A stretch of DNA of 34,556 nt. It comes from Crocinitomicaceae bacterium (GTDB lineage: Bacteria; Bacteroidota; Bacteroidia; Flavobacteriales_D; Crocinitomicaceae). The stretch is from assembly GCA_023264075.1 (NCBI GenBank), contig JALQTG010000267.1, positions 1-34,556 of the forward strand, given 5' to 3'. Shown one piece after another: positions 1 to 7,628 of the stretch (position 1 is the first letter of the stretch; every line of letters starts with the position of its first letter). The translations under genes were made by a program, and so were the position numbers. The notes under the pieces were generated by a model. That model was given only the letters and a program-made list of their open reading frames with translations. It was not told the DNA's origin and ran no database searches.

Positions 1-116
1 CTTTTCATTCCAAGATCACACATACATTTGTCAACGGCAACCTCATCTACAAGAACGGAACATTTCAGGAAGGTCTTTTTGGAAAAGCTATTGAATTCGT
101 CAATAAACCACATTGA
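1..116 (+). CDS. pyrC: Dihydroorotase, C-terminal fragment (cut by window edge)
   Basis: The reading frame open from base 3 and ending in TGA at 114-116 encodes about 37 residues containing KITHTFVNGNLIYKNG. This matches the C-terminal end of Bacteroidota dihydroorotases, where a strand with THTFVNG followed by Y..G closes the composite beta domain of the amidohydrolase fold. Dihydroorotase closes the pyrimidine ring in UMP synthesis in the cytoplasm. The catalytic residues lie outside the window, so the call rests on the tail alone; another cyclic amidohydrolase cannot be excluded. The next gene starts three bases after the stop, which suggests co-transcription. Confidence 0.65.
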   Translation, partial: FHSKITHTFVNGNLIYKNGTFQEGLFGKAIEFVNKPH

Positions 117-119
117 TCC

Positions 120-1079
120 ATGGTACTGATTTCAACGGATATTTCTAAAGCAATTGAACTGTTAACAGCAGGTGAATTAGTTGCTATTCCAACAGAAACT
201 GTATATGGTTTAGCCGGAAACATATACAATGAGCACGCAATTCGAAAAATCTTTGAAACGAAGCAGCGTCCATTGTTGAACCCGTTAATTGTGCATGTTC
301 ATTCCGTTCAACAACTCGAAAATTTGGTAGCCGAATTTCCCGAAAAAGCAAAACTACTTGCTGAGGCATTCTGGCCTGGACCGATGACCCTACTTTTGAA
401 AAAAAAGGCCATCGTTCCAGACCTCATTACGGCTGGAAAAGAAACAGTTGCAGTGCGTATTCCTAACCATCCTGTAGCCCTAAAACTACTCGAGTCAATT
501 CCTTTTCCGTTAGCCGCACCAAGCGCCAACCCATTCAATGGCATTAGTCCAACTAAGGCAGAACATGTAGCAGCCTATTTTCCTGACTCTCTTGCGTTAG
601 TTCTTGACGGAGGTCAGTGTACAAATGGTATCGAATCTACCATTATTGGATTTGACGAAGGGGAAGCCATTGTTTTCCGATTAGGGGGCATTTCATTGGA
701 AGAAATAAAATCTGTTATTGGCGAAGTATCAATTAAAAACAAAAATGAGACCGCTCCGAACGCACCTGGAATGCTCGCCAAACACTACGCCCCGAAAACC
801 AAATTGTTCTTAGTCGAAGATTTGGAACAAGCAGTTCACGCTCACAAAGGGAAAAAAATAGCACTGCTTCGTTTTACAGAAAACACCACAAGCATCCCAT
901 GCGAACATGAAGTGATTCTGTCTTCGAAAGGAGACTTAAAAGAAGCGGCAGCCAACTTATATTTAGCCCTCCACAATCTAGATGACTTATCTGTAGATCT
1001 TATTCTAGCAGAGAGACTCCCTGCGACGGGGCTTGGTAAATCGATCAATGACCGACTTGAGAGAGCGGCTAAAGAATAG
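120..1079 (+). CDS. tsaC: L-threonylcarbamoyladenylate synthase, Sua5 type
   Basis: The enzyme makes threonylcarbamoyl-AMP from threonine, bicarbonate and ATP, the first step of t6A formation at position 37 of ANN-decoding tRNAs, in the cytoplasm. The 319-residue protein has the YrdC fold: PTETVYGL at residues 24-31, the K48-x-R50 basic pair that contacts ATP, NPLIVHV at 54-60, and SANPFNGISPT in the core. An APNAPGMLAKHYAPK linker near residues 215-230 leads into a C-terminal Sua5 domain, so this is the long (Sua5) form rather than the short TsaC form. The ATG lies three bases after the preceding stop, so translation may be coupled to the upstream gene. The end NDRLERAAKE is typical of the family. 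Confidence 0.93.
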   Translation: MVLISTDISKAIELLTAGELVAIPTETVYGLAGNIYNEHAIRKIFETKQRPLLNPLIVHVHSVQQLENLVAEFPEKAKLLAEAFWPGPMTLLLKKKAIVPDLITAGKETVAVRIPNHPVALKLLESIPFPLAAPSANPFNGISPTKAEHVAAYFPDSLALVLDGGQCTNGIESTIIGFDEGEAIVFRLGGISLEEIKSVIGEVSIKNKNETAPNAPGMLAKHYAPKTKLFLVEDLEQAVHAHKGKKIALLRFTENTTSIPCEHEVILSSKGDLKEAAANLYLALHNLDDLSVDLILAERLPATGLGKSINDRLERAAKE

Positions 1080-1148
1080 TAAAAAGAACACGTAAAACAC
1101 AATTAATATTAATAAATACATATTTTAAACCCACTAATCTTAAAAAAG

Positions 1149-1724
1149 ATGGAAACTAAAAACTATTCGAAAATTTACCGCATCATACATTGGTCGATAG
1201 CAATTACATTTATGCTATTGCTGCTCACCATTTTCTTGCGACTTACTTGGATGAATAAAAACAGTGTCGCTGATATCATGCAGGAGTACCTCACTGAAAA
1301 CGATGTCAATTTAGAACGTGACCAATTAGTCGTTCTGGCTAAAAAAATCAGACAACCGATGTGGATTTGGCACATTTACTTTGGATATGTGCTAACAGGG
1401 TTATTTCTCCTGCGATTTATGTTACCCATCTTCGGAGAGATGAAATTTCAAAACCCAGTTAAAAAAGGTCTTTCCCTTAAAGAAAGATTTCAAAAATGGA
1501 CTTATCTCTTGTTTTACGTGTTTGTTGCCGGTTCTCTTTTTACTGGCTTAATGATAAAATTTGGACCAGAGAGCTTGGAACACACCATGGAGGAAATTCA
1601 TGAGTTGAGCATTTATTATTTAACTGCCTTTTTAATTCTTCATTGGGGAGGTGTTCTGTTGGCCGAGTTAACAGATCAAAAAGGAATAGTTTCTCGCATC
1701 ATCAGTGGCGGAAAGGGTGAATAG
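1149..1724 (+). CDS. Cytochrome b561-like (cytochrome b/b6 domain) membrane protein
   Basis: This 191-residue integral membrane protein has four hydrophobic segments, near residues 13-31, 73-95, 117-136 and 155-172. Histidines fall in or next to them: H14, H75, H151 and H165. That pattern fits a di-haem b-type cytochrome of the bacterial cytochrome b561/Ni-hydrogenase cytochrome b superfamily, which passes electrons between quinones and a periplasmic partner. A roughly 40-residue loop between the first two helices is charged and could be periplasmic. No partner enzyme lies beside it, so its electron donor and acceptor are unknown. The gene has its own 69-base leader after tsaC. The assignment comes from the helix and histidine pattern. 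Confidence 0.75.
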   Translation: METKNYSKIYRIIHWSIAITFMLLLLTIFLRLTWMNKNSVADIMQEYLTENDVNLERDQLVVLAKKIRQPMWIWHIYFGYVLTGLFLLRFMLPIFGEMKFQNPVKKGLSLKERFQKWTYLLFYVFVAGSLFTGLMIKFGPESLEHTMEEIHELSIYYLTAFLILHWGGVLLAELTDQKGIVSRIISGGKGE

Positions 1725-1797
1725 CTCCTATCATGGAATAAAATAATTCATTTTTAACACGTTCGCAATATCACGATTGTTTGCGCAAATAATTAAT

Positions 1798-2171
1798 GTG
1801 AACTATTGTGGAAAAATAATCATCAGAGAAATTATTCTTGATGTACTTGCGGCTAAACTACTGGCGACGAGTTGTGAAACACCAGCTACAGAGACATTAT
1901 AAATATACCTGCAATAGAATACAGAAGTGGAAACAAATGCTTTTGGGGTAAAAGAACAAATAAACGCAGATTCGATGGTTTAGGTGAAAAAGGAAAGCCT
2001 AAAGATCAACTATACAAACTTTACTATTTTTACAACAACGAACCAATTCAAGAGTAAAAATCGAACTCATAAGTTGAATTCAACGAAAAATATAGCGAGA
2101 CAGAGGAGCTTCAAGCGGAGTTCAAGGGGTATTTAGAAATTTTCAACGGGAAAAATAAATGCATTTTTTAA
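1798..2171 (+). pseudogene. Probable decayed small lipoprotein gene
   Basis: The 494 bases between the cytochrome gene and the next gene hold no intact ORF, but two stretches look coding. Frame A (about 1798-1902) ends with LLATSCETPATETL and a stop, resembling a lipobox (LATSC) and the start of a mature lipoprotein. Frame B (1902-2171) continues with RFDGLGEKGKPKDQLYKLYY, then stops at 2055 and 2070, then YSETEELQAEFKGYLEIFNG, ending at a third stop at 2169. One frameshift and two in-frame stops would account for the break. A terminator-like hairpin follows immediately on the same strand, as expected after a former gene. I recognise no family. It could also be chance coding character in AT-rich DNA. 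Confidence 0.45.
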
Positions 2172-2216
2172 GACCGCATCTTTAAAAGACTAAAGGACTG
2201 CTCCGGTCTTTTTTTT
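2170..2216 (+). terminator. Rho-independent terminator-like hairpin, plus strand
   Basis: AAGACCG (2170-2176) can pair with CGGTCTT (2204-2210), or AAAAGAC (2184-2190) with GTCTTTT (2206-2212). Either way the stem ends in a run of eight T residues on the plus strand. It sits between the decayed gene and the convergent gene ending at 2219. The minus-strand reading has no U-tract after the stem, so it serves plus-strand transcription. Confidence 0.6.
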
Positions 2217-2218
2217 GT

Positions 2219-3076
2219 CTAAACCTCAAACGCTTGCGCGTGAATAGGTTCCTCATCGATAAATACCTTCACTTCGTAAATTCCATTTTTCCACCCTTTC
2301 ACTGTTAAATTGAAAAAGAACGAATAATCACCCGATCTTGGAAGTTGCATTGCTTCACCAAGAGTAAATAATTTTGTCCCGTCCTCCTTATACACTGCCG
2401 CATTCATTTTGCCAGGACGTGTTACGTGATAATCGATGTCCCCAGAAACTTTCACCGGAGTGGCAGCTATTGTTCTGTCTGCGAGAATTTCTATGTTACA
2501 TTCCGTCGAATACCAAACGTTCGGTTGTCCAGTGAGCGTACTAATAAACTTTCTTAATTCTTTCACTTGGTCCTCGTTACCTTCTTCATAAATATGCGAA
2601 AGCGATTTGCGATCTGAAACTGCCCAAACAGCAGATTGCTTAACATCTGTTGAGAAATTTTTGCTTCTCATGTATTCTGCAAGCTTAATTAATTTTTGCT
2701 CCTCCGAATGAATGATTTTAAATCCTGACCCTATACTGGGGGATCGATCACTTGATTCAGAGCAGAAACCTTCTACCTTTATTCTCTTCGGAGATGAAGC
2801 AATCATTTCTTCTTGATCTTTCACCACAAAAATATTTTGGTCGCCCGCATCATCTGGGAGGAAATGAGTTCCTGCAGGAATCAACAAGTTAAATGGCTTT
2901 TTAGCTAGTGGAATAACTGTAACTTCTATGACCTCACCACTATGTCCACCCAGCGAAGTAGCTTCCACCCGAATCAATCCATTTTTTACAGCATTCACAA
3001 TTGATATGCGTTCCGTGTTTTCTGGTCGTGCGGCTAACATAAATAGCGCTATCACAAATAATCCCCCTCGTTTCAT
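2219..3076 (-). CDS. Secreted protein of unknown function
   Basis: I do not recognise a named family. I chose the ATG at 3076 (MKRGGLFVIALFMLAARP) because it gives a normal signal peptide; an in-frame ATG nine bases upstream adds only MWL. The protein is about 285 residues, exported, and contains two cysteines, in GFCSESS and STECNIE, that could form a disulfide outside the cytoplasm. The middle has QSAVWAVSDRKSLSHIYEEG, a stretch reminiscent of flavobacterial exported proteins with an alpha-helical cysteine domain. The last 100 residues look like a beta-sandwich (SGDYSFFFNLTVKGWKNGIY) similar to FlgD-Ig or sorting-type modules but without an obvious T9SS tail. It lies 31-40 bases downstream of the GT9 gene on the same strand and may share its transcript, which does not by itself show a role in glycan synthesis. 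Confidence 0.7.
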   Translation of the reverse strand: MKRGGLFVIALFMLAARPENTERISIVNAVKNGLIRVEATSLGGHSGEVIEVTVIPLAKKPFNLLIPAGTHFLPDDAGDQNIFVVKDQEEMIASSPKRIKVEGFCSESSDRSPSIGSGFKIIHSEEQKLIKLAEYMRSKNFSTDVKQSAVWAVSDRKSLSHIYEEGNEDQVKELRKFISTLTGQPNVWYSTECNIEILADRTIAATPVKVSGDIDYHVTRPGKMNAAVYKEDGTKLFTLGEAMQLPRSGDYSFFFNLTVKGWKNGIYEVKVFIDEEPIHAQAFEV

Positions 3077-3116
3077 AAGCCACATATTAAGATATAAGAC
3101 CTAACGAATGAGATGG

Positions 3117-4121
3117 TTACAAGGCCAAGAGCTTTTCAATCACTTCTTCTACTTCAATCAATGAAATATCTGTCTCTTTGGGTTCTTTCGTCTCGGCGAA
3201 CAAATTGGTCGTATTCTTTCCTAAAGCACCCCATCTTCCAGGGTGCATTGGTCGTTTATTGATATAAAGTCCTACAGCTCGTTTATTCAATGCAGCAGCG
3301 ATGTGTAATGGCCCTGTGCTGCAAGCGACCAAACCATCAACGTTATCTATAAATGCAATGAATTCACGTAAGGTAAATCGACCAGTTACATCAATAATAT
3401 CCTCATGCTTAGGAATCACTTCCTTAAAAGACTTCCCTTCTATTTCTGTCCCTGTAAAAAATACTTTATGACCTAATTCCACAAGTTGAAGCGCTAAGGA
3501 CACATAATTCTCAATCGGCCATTCAACAGCACTTCCTTGCGATTTTGGATGTAATAAAATTTTCTTTTTATTCGAAGCTAAAAGACTGTTTTGAGGCTCT
3601 TCTAACTTATGCCTTACTTGAAAGCGTCTCATTTTCTGTTTGACCACATGTAAAGAAGGTAACGATTCTAAACCAAACGGTTTTAGTAGTTCAAAATTCA
3701 GTTGCGCCTCATGTTCATCCGCTTTTTTACGTGTAAAATTAAGTCGAAGATTGCATGTTAATAAGTGGAAAGAACGGTGTGACGTTCCAACACGCGTTGT
3801 TATTTTTGCCTTCTTTACCAATTTTGCAATTTCCTTATGTGGAAAAACATGTATAAAAACATCCGCTTCCCAAGATGTCAATTCCACTACACGCGCCTGA
3901 ACCGGCATTAACTCTAATTCGTCATAACTGTGTATTTCATCCACCATTGGAAAGCATTCAATTATGGGCCGTGTGTAGTTACGACCTAAGAAAATAAGTT
4001 TGCAGGAAGGGAAATTCTCCTTGATCCAAGCGCACATTGGCAACGTTAACATAACATCACCTATACTATCCGTTCTGCTAATTACAACGGTTTTATCATT
4101 TAAATCAATTGTTTTGCTCAC
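3117..4121 (-). CDS. Glycosyltransferase family 9 (heptosyltransferase-like)
   Basis: The 334-residue protein resembles the ADP-heptose:LPS heptosyltransferases (WaaC/WaaF/WaaQ, GT9, GT-B fold). The N-terminal domain opens with VVISRTDSIGDVMLTLPM (residues 12-29), where the conserved GD marks the acceptor side. The C-terminal nucleotide-sugar domain shows LLHPKSQGSAVEWP, then GHKVFFTGTEIE, then DGLVACSTGPLHIAAAL, the classic GT9 donor-site stretch. It probably acts at the inner face of the cytoplasmic membrane adding a sugar to the lipid A core. The start is GTG at 4121, lying inside the end of the upstream GT2 gene (17-base overlap), so translation is probably coupled. The donor sugar cannot be told from sequence; Bacteroidota homologues need not use heptose. 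Confidence 0.88.
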   Translation of the reverse strand: MSKTIDLNDKTVVISRTDSIGDVMLTLPMCAWIKENFPSCKLIFLGRNYTRPIIECFPMVDEIHSYDELELMPVQARVVELTSWEADVFIHVFPHKEIAKLVKKAKITTRVGTSHRSFHLLTCNLRLNFTRKKADEHEAQLNFELLKPFGLESLPSLHVVKQKMRRFQVRHKLEEPQNSLLASNKKKILLHPKSQGSAVEWPIENYVSLALQLVELGHKVFFTGTEIEGKSFKEVIPKHEDIIDVTGRFTLREFIAFIDNVDGLVACSTGPLHIAAALNKRAVGLYINKRPMHPGRWGALGKNTTNLFAETKEPKETDISLIEVEEVIEKLLAL

Positions 4122-4866
4122 GATTCAATCGGATTAATTCTTTGTACTTTAATATATTTGACTGAGCAGATATGTAGGCGATTTTGAATCCCATTTTTCC
4201 GTCTAAAAACCCCAGTTTGATAACGTACATTGAAATAAACCTTCCCAATGCACTTAGGTATGGTTTCAAGGGACCAACGCGCTTGCCTTGGGCATGAAAC
4301 TTTTGGGCAGTGAGTACTGAATACTTATCCGCCCGCTCACGATGTTCTTTGAAGTTATAGTATGAGTAATGCAACAAGTGTCCTTCCAACAATTGCATTG
4401 AAGGATTTCCGGAAAAAGACAACTCTTCATGCACATAATTGCCTTCCCAAACCGACCCTTCTTTAGGAAATAGACGCGTTTTAATATCCGGATACCATCC
4501 TGAATGTTTAATCCATTTACCGCAATAGTTCGTCAATCGATTTACTGCATATACACCGGAAAACCCTGCTTCTTTAGCGCGCAAAACAGCCCTTATGAGC
4601 TCTTCATCTGGTGCTTCGTCAGCATCAATAGAAAAAATCCAAGGGTAACTTGCCAAACTATTGAGGTGATTTTTAGTCGCGGCGTATCCCTCCCAAGCAC
4701 GCTGTTCAAACCTCACTCCTTTCTCACGACAAATCTGTTCTGTTTTATCCGTTGAGAACGAATCTAAAACAATAATCTCATCTGCAACAGGCATCAATGC
4801 ATCAATACATCGGCCAATATTTCGCTCCTCATTTAATGTAATGATCGTTGCAGATAGTTTATGCAT
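4105..4866 (-). CDS. Glycosyltransferase family 2, WaaE/KdtX-like
   Basis: The 253-residue GT-A enzyme starts with LSATIITLNEERNIGRCIDA and VADEIIVLDSFSTDKTEQIC, the usual GT2 Rossmann-like opening, and has the metal/nucleotide-binding D81-A82-D83 in FSIDADEAPDEEL. The segment with GKWIKHSGWYPDIKTRLFP followed by VHEEL is typical of the WaaE/KdtX subgroup, which adds a beta-linked hexose to the LPS inner core. A roughly 50-residue C-terminal amphipathic part (KPYLSALGRFISMYVIKLGF) probably touches the membrane. A TATCTTTG -7 box lies 23 bases upstream of the ATG, so this gene probably heads the minus-strand unit GT2, GT9, secreted protein. The exact acceptor is unknown. Confidence 0.88.
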   Translation of the reverse strand: MHKLSATIITLNEERNIGRCIDALMPVADEIIVLDSFSTDKTEQICREKGVRFEQRAWEGYAATKNHLNSLASYPWIFSIDADEAPDEELIRAVLRAKEAGFSGVYAVNRLTNYCGKWIKHSGWYPDIKTRLFPKEGSVWEGNYVHEELSFSGNPSMQLLEGHLLHYSYYNFKEHRERADKYSVLTAQKFHAQGKRVGPLKPYLSALGRFISMYVIKLGFLDGKMGFKIAYISAQSNILKYKELIRLNREQNN

Positions 4867-4889
4867 TGTTTCATCGTGTATTGAGTGTA

Positions 4890-4897
4890 CAAAGATA
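4890..4897 (-). promoter_or_regulatory. Bacteroidota -7 promoter box (TATCTTTG) of the GT2 gene
   Basis: The minus strand reads TATCTTTG, a perfect TAnnTTTG element of the Bacteroidota housekeeping sigma factor, ending 23 bases before the GT2 ATG. No convincing TTG -33 element is placed at the usual spacing. Confidence 0.55.
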
Positions 4898-4953
4898 ATA
4901 GGATTTACAACTGCGTAAAATTAAGAACCCATGACTCCTTCCCAAAAAGGAAT

Positions 4954-4983
4954 AAAAAAAGGCCCAAATTTAATTTGGACCTT
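4954..4983 (-). terminator. Rho-independent terminator of the 5005-5451 lipoprotein gene
   Basis: On the minus strand the stem AAGGTCCAAA pairs with TTTGGGCCTT around a short AT loop, with one mismatch, and is followed by a run of T residues. It begins about 20 bases after the lipoprotein stop codon. It separates the lipoprotein gene from the GT2 unit. Confidence 0.75.
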
Positions 4984-5004
4984 CCTTGAATTAACCTTTA
5001 CTAC

Positions 5005-5451
5005 TTAATTACCTGGAGAAACAGAAAAACTTCCATCACCATTGAACTGATTTAATTTAATCGTAATTAACCAGTTTCCCTTTTTCCCTTCGGCACTTAT
5101 TCCTGCAAAAGTGTCATCACTTCCGCTAGGGCGAGTTTCATCGAGCACTACATCACCTTTAGCATCATTAATAATCATTTGAACAGTACCACCAGAGGTC
5201 GTCACATCAAAATTTACTTGAGCAGTAGTCTTTGAATTCTCCCAAACGAAAGAATATTCACCCGAATCTCCGTCTCCTGTAAAATCACCTGCTGGGTCCG
5301 CCCCAGTTGATGTTATGGACACCGTTCCCGTGTAGGAATTCTCTAACACCTCCATATTGTCGTGTTTTCTATATTTTCCACACGAGGTCGTTGCTCCTAA
5401 TAATACTACTGCTCCCAAAAATAAAGCAAATCCAGTTTTCAATTTTTTCAT
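5005..5451 (-). CDS. Small lipoprotein of unknown function (putative ECF target)
   Basis: The 148-residue precursor has a lipoprotein signal peptide: KK start, hydrophobic stretch to residue 20, and cysteine at C24 in GATTSCGKYRKH. The lipobox is loose (ATTSC), so lipidation is likely rather than certain. The mature part is rich in G, D, S and T with alternating hydrophobic residues (NSYTGTVSITSTG, GEYSFVWENSKTTAQVNFDV, GNWLITIKLNQFNGDGSFSV), which suggests an all-beta domain. I recognise no named family. The gene is monocistronic, with its own promoter-like element at 5479-5507 and its own terminator. That promoter matches the one in front of the sigma-factor operon, so I infer that it is a target of the neighbouring ECF sigma factor. 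It probably resides in the outer membrane. Confidence 0.8.
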   Translation of the reverse strand: MKKLKTGFALFLGAVVLLGATTSCGKYRKHDNMEVLENSYTGTVSITSTGADPAGDFTGDGDSGEYSFVWENSKTTAQVNFDVTTSGGTVQMIINDAKGDVVLDETRPSGSDDTFAGISAEGKKGNWLITIKLNQFNGDGSFSVSPGN

Positions 5452-5478
5452 GATTCTAAATTTTAAGTTCTTTACTAT

Positions 5479-5507
5479 GATGATGAGTTCAATAAAATGG
5501 TTGGAAA
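5479..5507 (-). promoter_or_regulatory. Putative ECF sigma promoter of lipoprotein 2
   Basis: The minus strand reads TTTCCAACC (5499-5507), 15 bases, then TCATC (5479-5483), continuing ATAG. The same nine-base and five-base elements with the same 15-base spacer stand in front of the sigma-factor operon at 8342-8370. An AAC core in the -35 element is typical of ECF (group IV) sigma promoters. The -10 element ends 27 bases before the ATG at 5451. A second TTTCCAAC lies 12 bases upstream (5511-5518). Confidence 0.6.
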
Positions 5508-5695
5508 CGCGTTGGAAATTGCTTAAAAAATCTTTGACACTTAAAAATTAAGATATTCAGCTTTGGAAAACCAAGTGCGAATAGCTCAAGATAAGATGGG
5601 CAGGTTCACGACTTCTTTCGGCCATCCATAAAAACAAAGTTTTTTTCCGAATCAAATAAGTATGCGCAAAAAATGTCGTGGAGAAAGGAGTGTTT

Positions 5696-7084
5696 TTAAA
5701 ACTTGTATCGAACAGAAATGTATGCTCCGAGATCAATCGTCGTAGTGCGATCAAAAGATGATGGTGTGTTACCCGTACCTTTATTGAGATTTACCCACCC
5801 CTTGTCAAAACTAAGACCATAATCCAGTACAAAGTTCTTCAAAGCTGTTGTTCGCCCGACATGAAAAGATAATCCAGCATCAACTTGACCTATGTATTCT
5901 AATGTTTCAGTTGAGGACGATGAATTGCTCGACAAACCAGAGACAGTCGCGCTTTTCCGTGAAAGAAGACCTATATATGGCCCCACCTTAAGTGTGTAAA
6001 AGTTTCGTTGTTCTTCGAACCGCTTAAACTTCAATTGATACATTGTCTGAAATCTTATAAACTCGAAATTTATATCCTTCTTCTGATATTCCCCATTAGA
6101 GTATTGATTAGTCGATTGTCCAACCTTCAAGCGATTCAATGACCCCACCAAAGAATGTGATTTACTGAAATGATAAACACCTTGAACTCCTAAGTGACTC
6201 GATATGCTCGGGTTGAGGGAAATTAGACTCGATGGATCCAATGCTGCGCGAGTGGTGTTGTTGATAATCTCCGTTGTGGTGACTCCAACAAATAAGCCCG
6301 CCTCAAACAATTTGTTCTTAGTTGGCTTAAGTTCGATAATCGCACTTTCTTCTGGTGCAGTAAGAGAGATTTTTGATAGCGGAATTATAGGCAATTGTCT
6401 TGCATTGCTACAGTCGGAAAGTAAGTAGTCAGATGGATTGACAGATATTTCATTTCTCACGGTTAAAACGGCGCCATCATATTCGTAGTTCAAATTCTTA
6501 TCGCTATTCACTGCGTCAAGTGAACGCTTAGCTGGAATTCCGCTTTCACCAAGTCCCGTTTCTTTCCCAACAATTATTGAAGTACTTTTCCCAAACATTT
6601 CACCCCCTGCTGAATACATAGAAATGTTCGAGGAAGTTTGAAACTGAGGACGAAGACTCTGGTCAGAAATCGGATGCTCTTTTCGCTTCTTGCTCACCAG
6701 TTCAGCGTGTCTAGGTTTGTTGGTTTTCGATGCTGTATCATCAGAAATACCTCCTAAATCGACGCATTCTGGAGTGATTAAAAATATGAATATCGCGAAA
6801 GCAATTACTCTTTTGGCCCATTTCGCACCTGTTCTTCGACGCAAATAAACTGCTGTTCTCCTCCACCCCCTGTCAATAGTAAGCTCTTTTTCTATTCCCT
6901 CCCAAATGCCAAGTGGGGCAGCAACTTCAATATTGTCAAAACTATCCTTAATCTTTTGTTCGGCAGTGTCTTTTGAATTGACTAATGCACTATTAATTGA
7001 AGACCATAGACCATCAGGAGCCTTGAAAGATGTTCCCTCAAAACCCTCCTTGACAAGTTTCTCTATGTTTTTCTTTTCAGCCAT
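5696..7084 (-). CDS. Anti-sigma-like protein with inner-membrane helix and C-terminal outer-membrane beta-barrel
   Basis: The 462-residue protein has an unusual layout. Residues 1-70 are soluble and carry a duplicated motif with a 34-residue period: FEGTSFKAPDGLWSSINSAL (15-34) and FDNIEVAAPLGIWEGIEKEL (49-68), sharing F, P, W, I and L. A basic stretch (RRTAVYLRRRTGAKWAKR) leads into one hydrophobic helix at about 92-104. A Ser/Asn/Lys-rich linker follows to about residue 240, and the last 220 residues are beta-strands of the PorT/OMP_b-brl type, ending in YISVRYKF with a terminal Phe as in outer-membrane barrels. The start overlaps the sigma gene by 8 bases, so the two are translationally coupled. 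By position and N-terminal cytosolic part I infer an anti-sigma role; no zinc anti-sigma HxxxCxxC motif is present. It could instead be only an envelope protein. Confidence 0.7.
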   Translation of the reverse strand: MAEKKNIEKLVKEGFEGTSFKAPDGLWSSINSALVNSKDTAEQKIKDSFDNIEVAAPLGIWEGIEKELTIDRGWRRTAVYLRRRTGAKWAKRVIAFAIFIFLITPECVDLGGISDDTASKTNKPRHAELVSKKRKEHPISDQSLRPQFQTSSNISMYSAGGEMFGKSTSIIVGKETGLGESGIPAKRSLDAVNSDKNLNYEYDGAVLTVRNEISVNPSDYLLSDCSNARQLPIIPLSKISLTAPEESAIIELKPTKNKLFEAGLFVGVTTTEIINNTTRAALDPSSLISLNPSISSHLGVQGVYHFSKSHSLVGSLNRLKVGQSTNQYSNGEYQKKDINFEFIRFQTMYQLKFKRFEEQRNFYTLKVGPYIGLLSRKSATVSGLSSNSSSSTETLEYIGQVDAGLSFHVGRTTALKNFVLDYGLSFDKGWVNLNKGTGNTPSSFDRTTTIDLGAYISVRYKF

Positions 7085-7628
7085 TAATCTCAGTTAACTT
7101 TTCCTTTAGCAAGGATTTTGCACGGTTCAATTGTGATTTTGAAGTTCCTTCAGAAATCTCGAGCATCGTTGCAATTTCACTATGTTTATAGCCTTCAATG
7201 GCGTACAATTTTAACACCATTGCGGCTTTCGCTGGAAGGTCGTTCACTAGACGCACAATTTCATGAGCATTAATGCGCTCAAGTATTCCATCTAATCGAA
7301 CCGGCTCGGAAGGTGTATCGGTTTGAGCTACTTCAACCTCACGTTTTCTTACTTTTTTTCTGTAATGCTCAATGCATTTATTCACTACTATTCGTCTGAC
7401 CCAACCTCCAAAAGGGGACTCAAATCTAAATGTATCCATTTTACGAAATACATGTATAAAACTCTCTTGGAGTATATCTGCAGCATCTTCCGAATCCTTT
7501 GCATATGTCATTACCACCCCATACATTTGATCCGCATATTTTCGATAGAGCGCCTCTTGATAATCACGTTTATCCTGCAGGCACCCTTTAATTAACTCCT
7601 CCTCTGATATGTGTTTTAGGTGATCCAT
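7077..7628 (-). CDS. ECF-family RNA polymerase sigma factor
   Basis: The 183-residue protein has only regions sigma2 and sigma4, as in group IV (ECF) sigma factors. Region 2 (about 21-92) includes LYRKYADQMYGVVMTYAKD, EDAADILQESFIHVFRKMDTF and GGWVRRIVVNKCIEHYRKK, the -10 recognition and core-binding parts. Region 4 (about 120-175) shows LPAKAAMVLKLYAIEGYKHS and EIATMLEISEGTSKSQLNRA, the -35-binding helix-turn-helix. The gene starts directly after the stop of the lipoprotein gene (stop 7629-7631, ATG ending at 7628) and overlaps the barrel gene by 8 bases, so all three form one operon. Its likely target promoter is the TTTCCAACC-N15-TCATC element found at both lipoprotein genes; that link is inferred. 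Confidence 0.95.
   Translation of the reverse strand: MDHLKHISEEELIKGCLQDKRDYQEALYRKYADQMYGVVMTYAKDSEDAADILQESFIHVFRKMDTFRFESPFGGWVRRIVVNKCIEHYRKKVRKREVEVAQTDTPSEPVRLDGILERINAHEIVRLVNDLPAKAAMVLKLYAIEGYKHSEIATMLEISEGTSKSQLNRAKSLLKEKLTEING

Noticed and set aside
5557..5754. 65-codon minus-strand ORF after the barrel gene
   Set aside because: It overlaps the end of the barrel gene in another frame and has no signal or ribosome-binding context; I treat 5552-5695 as non-coding.
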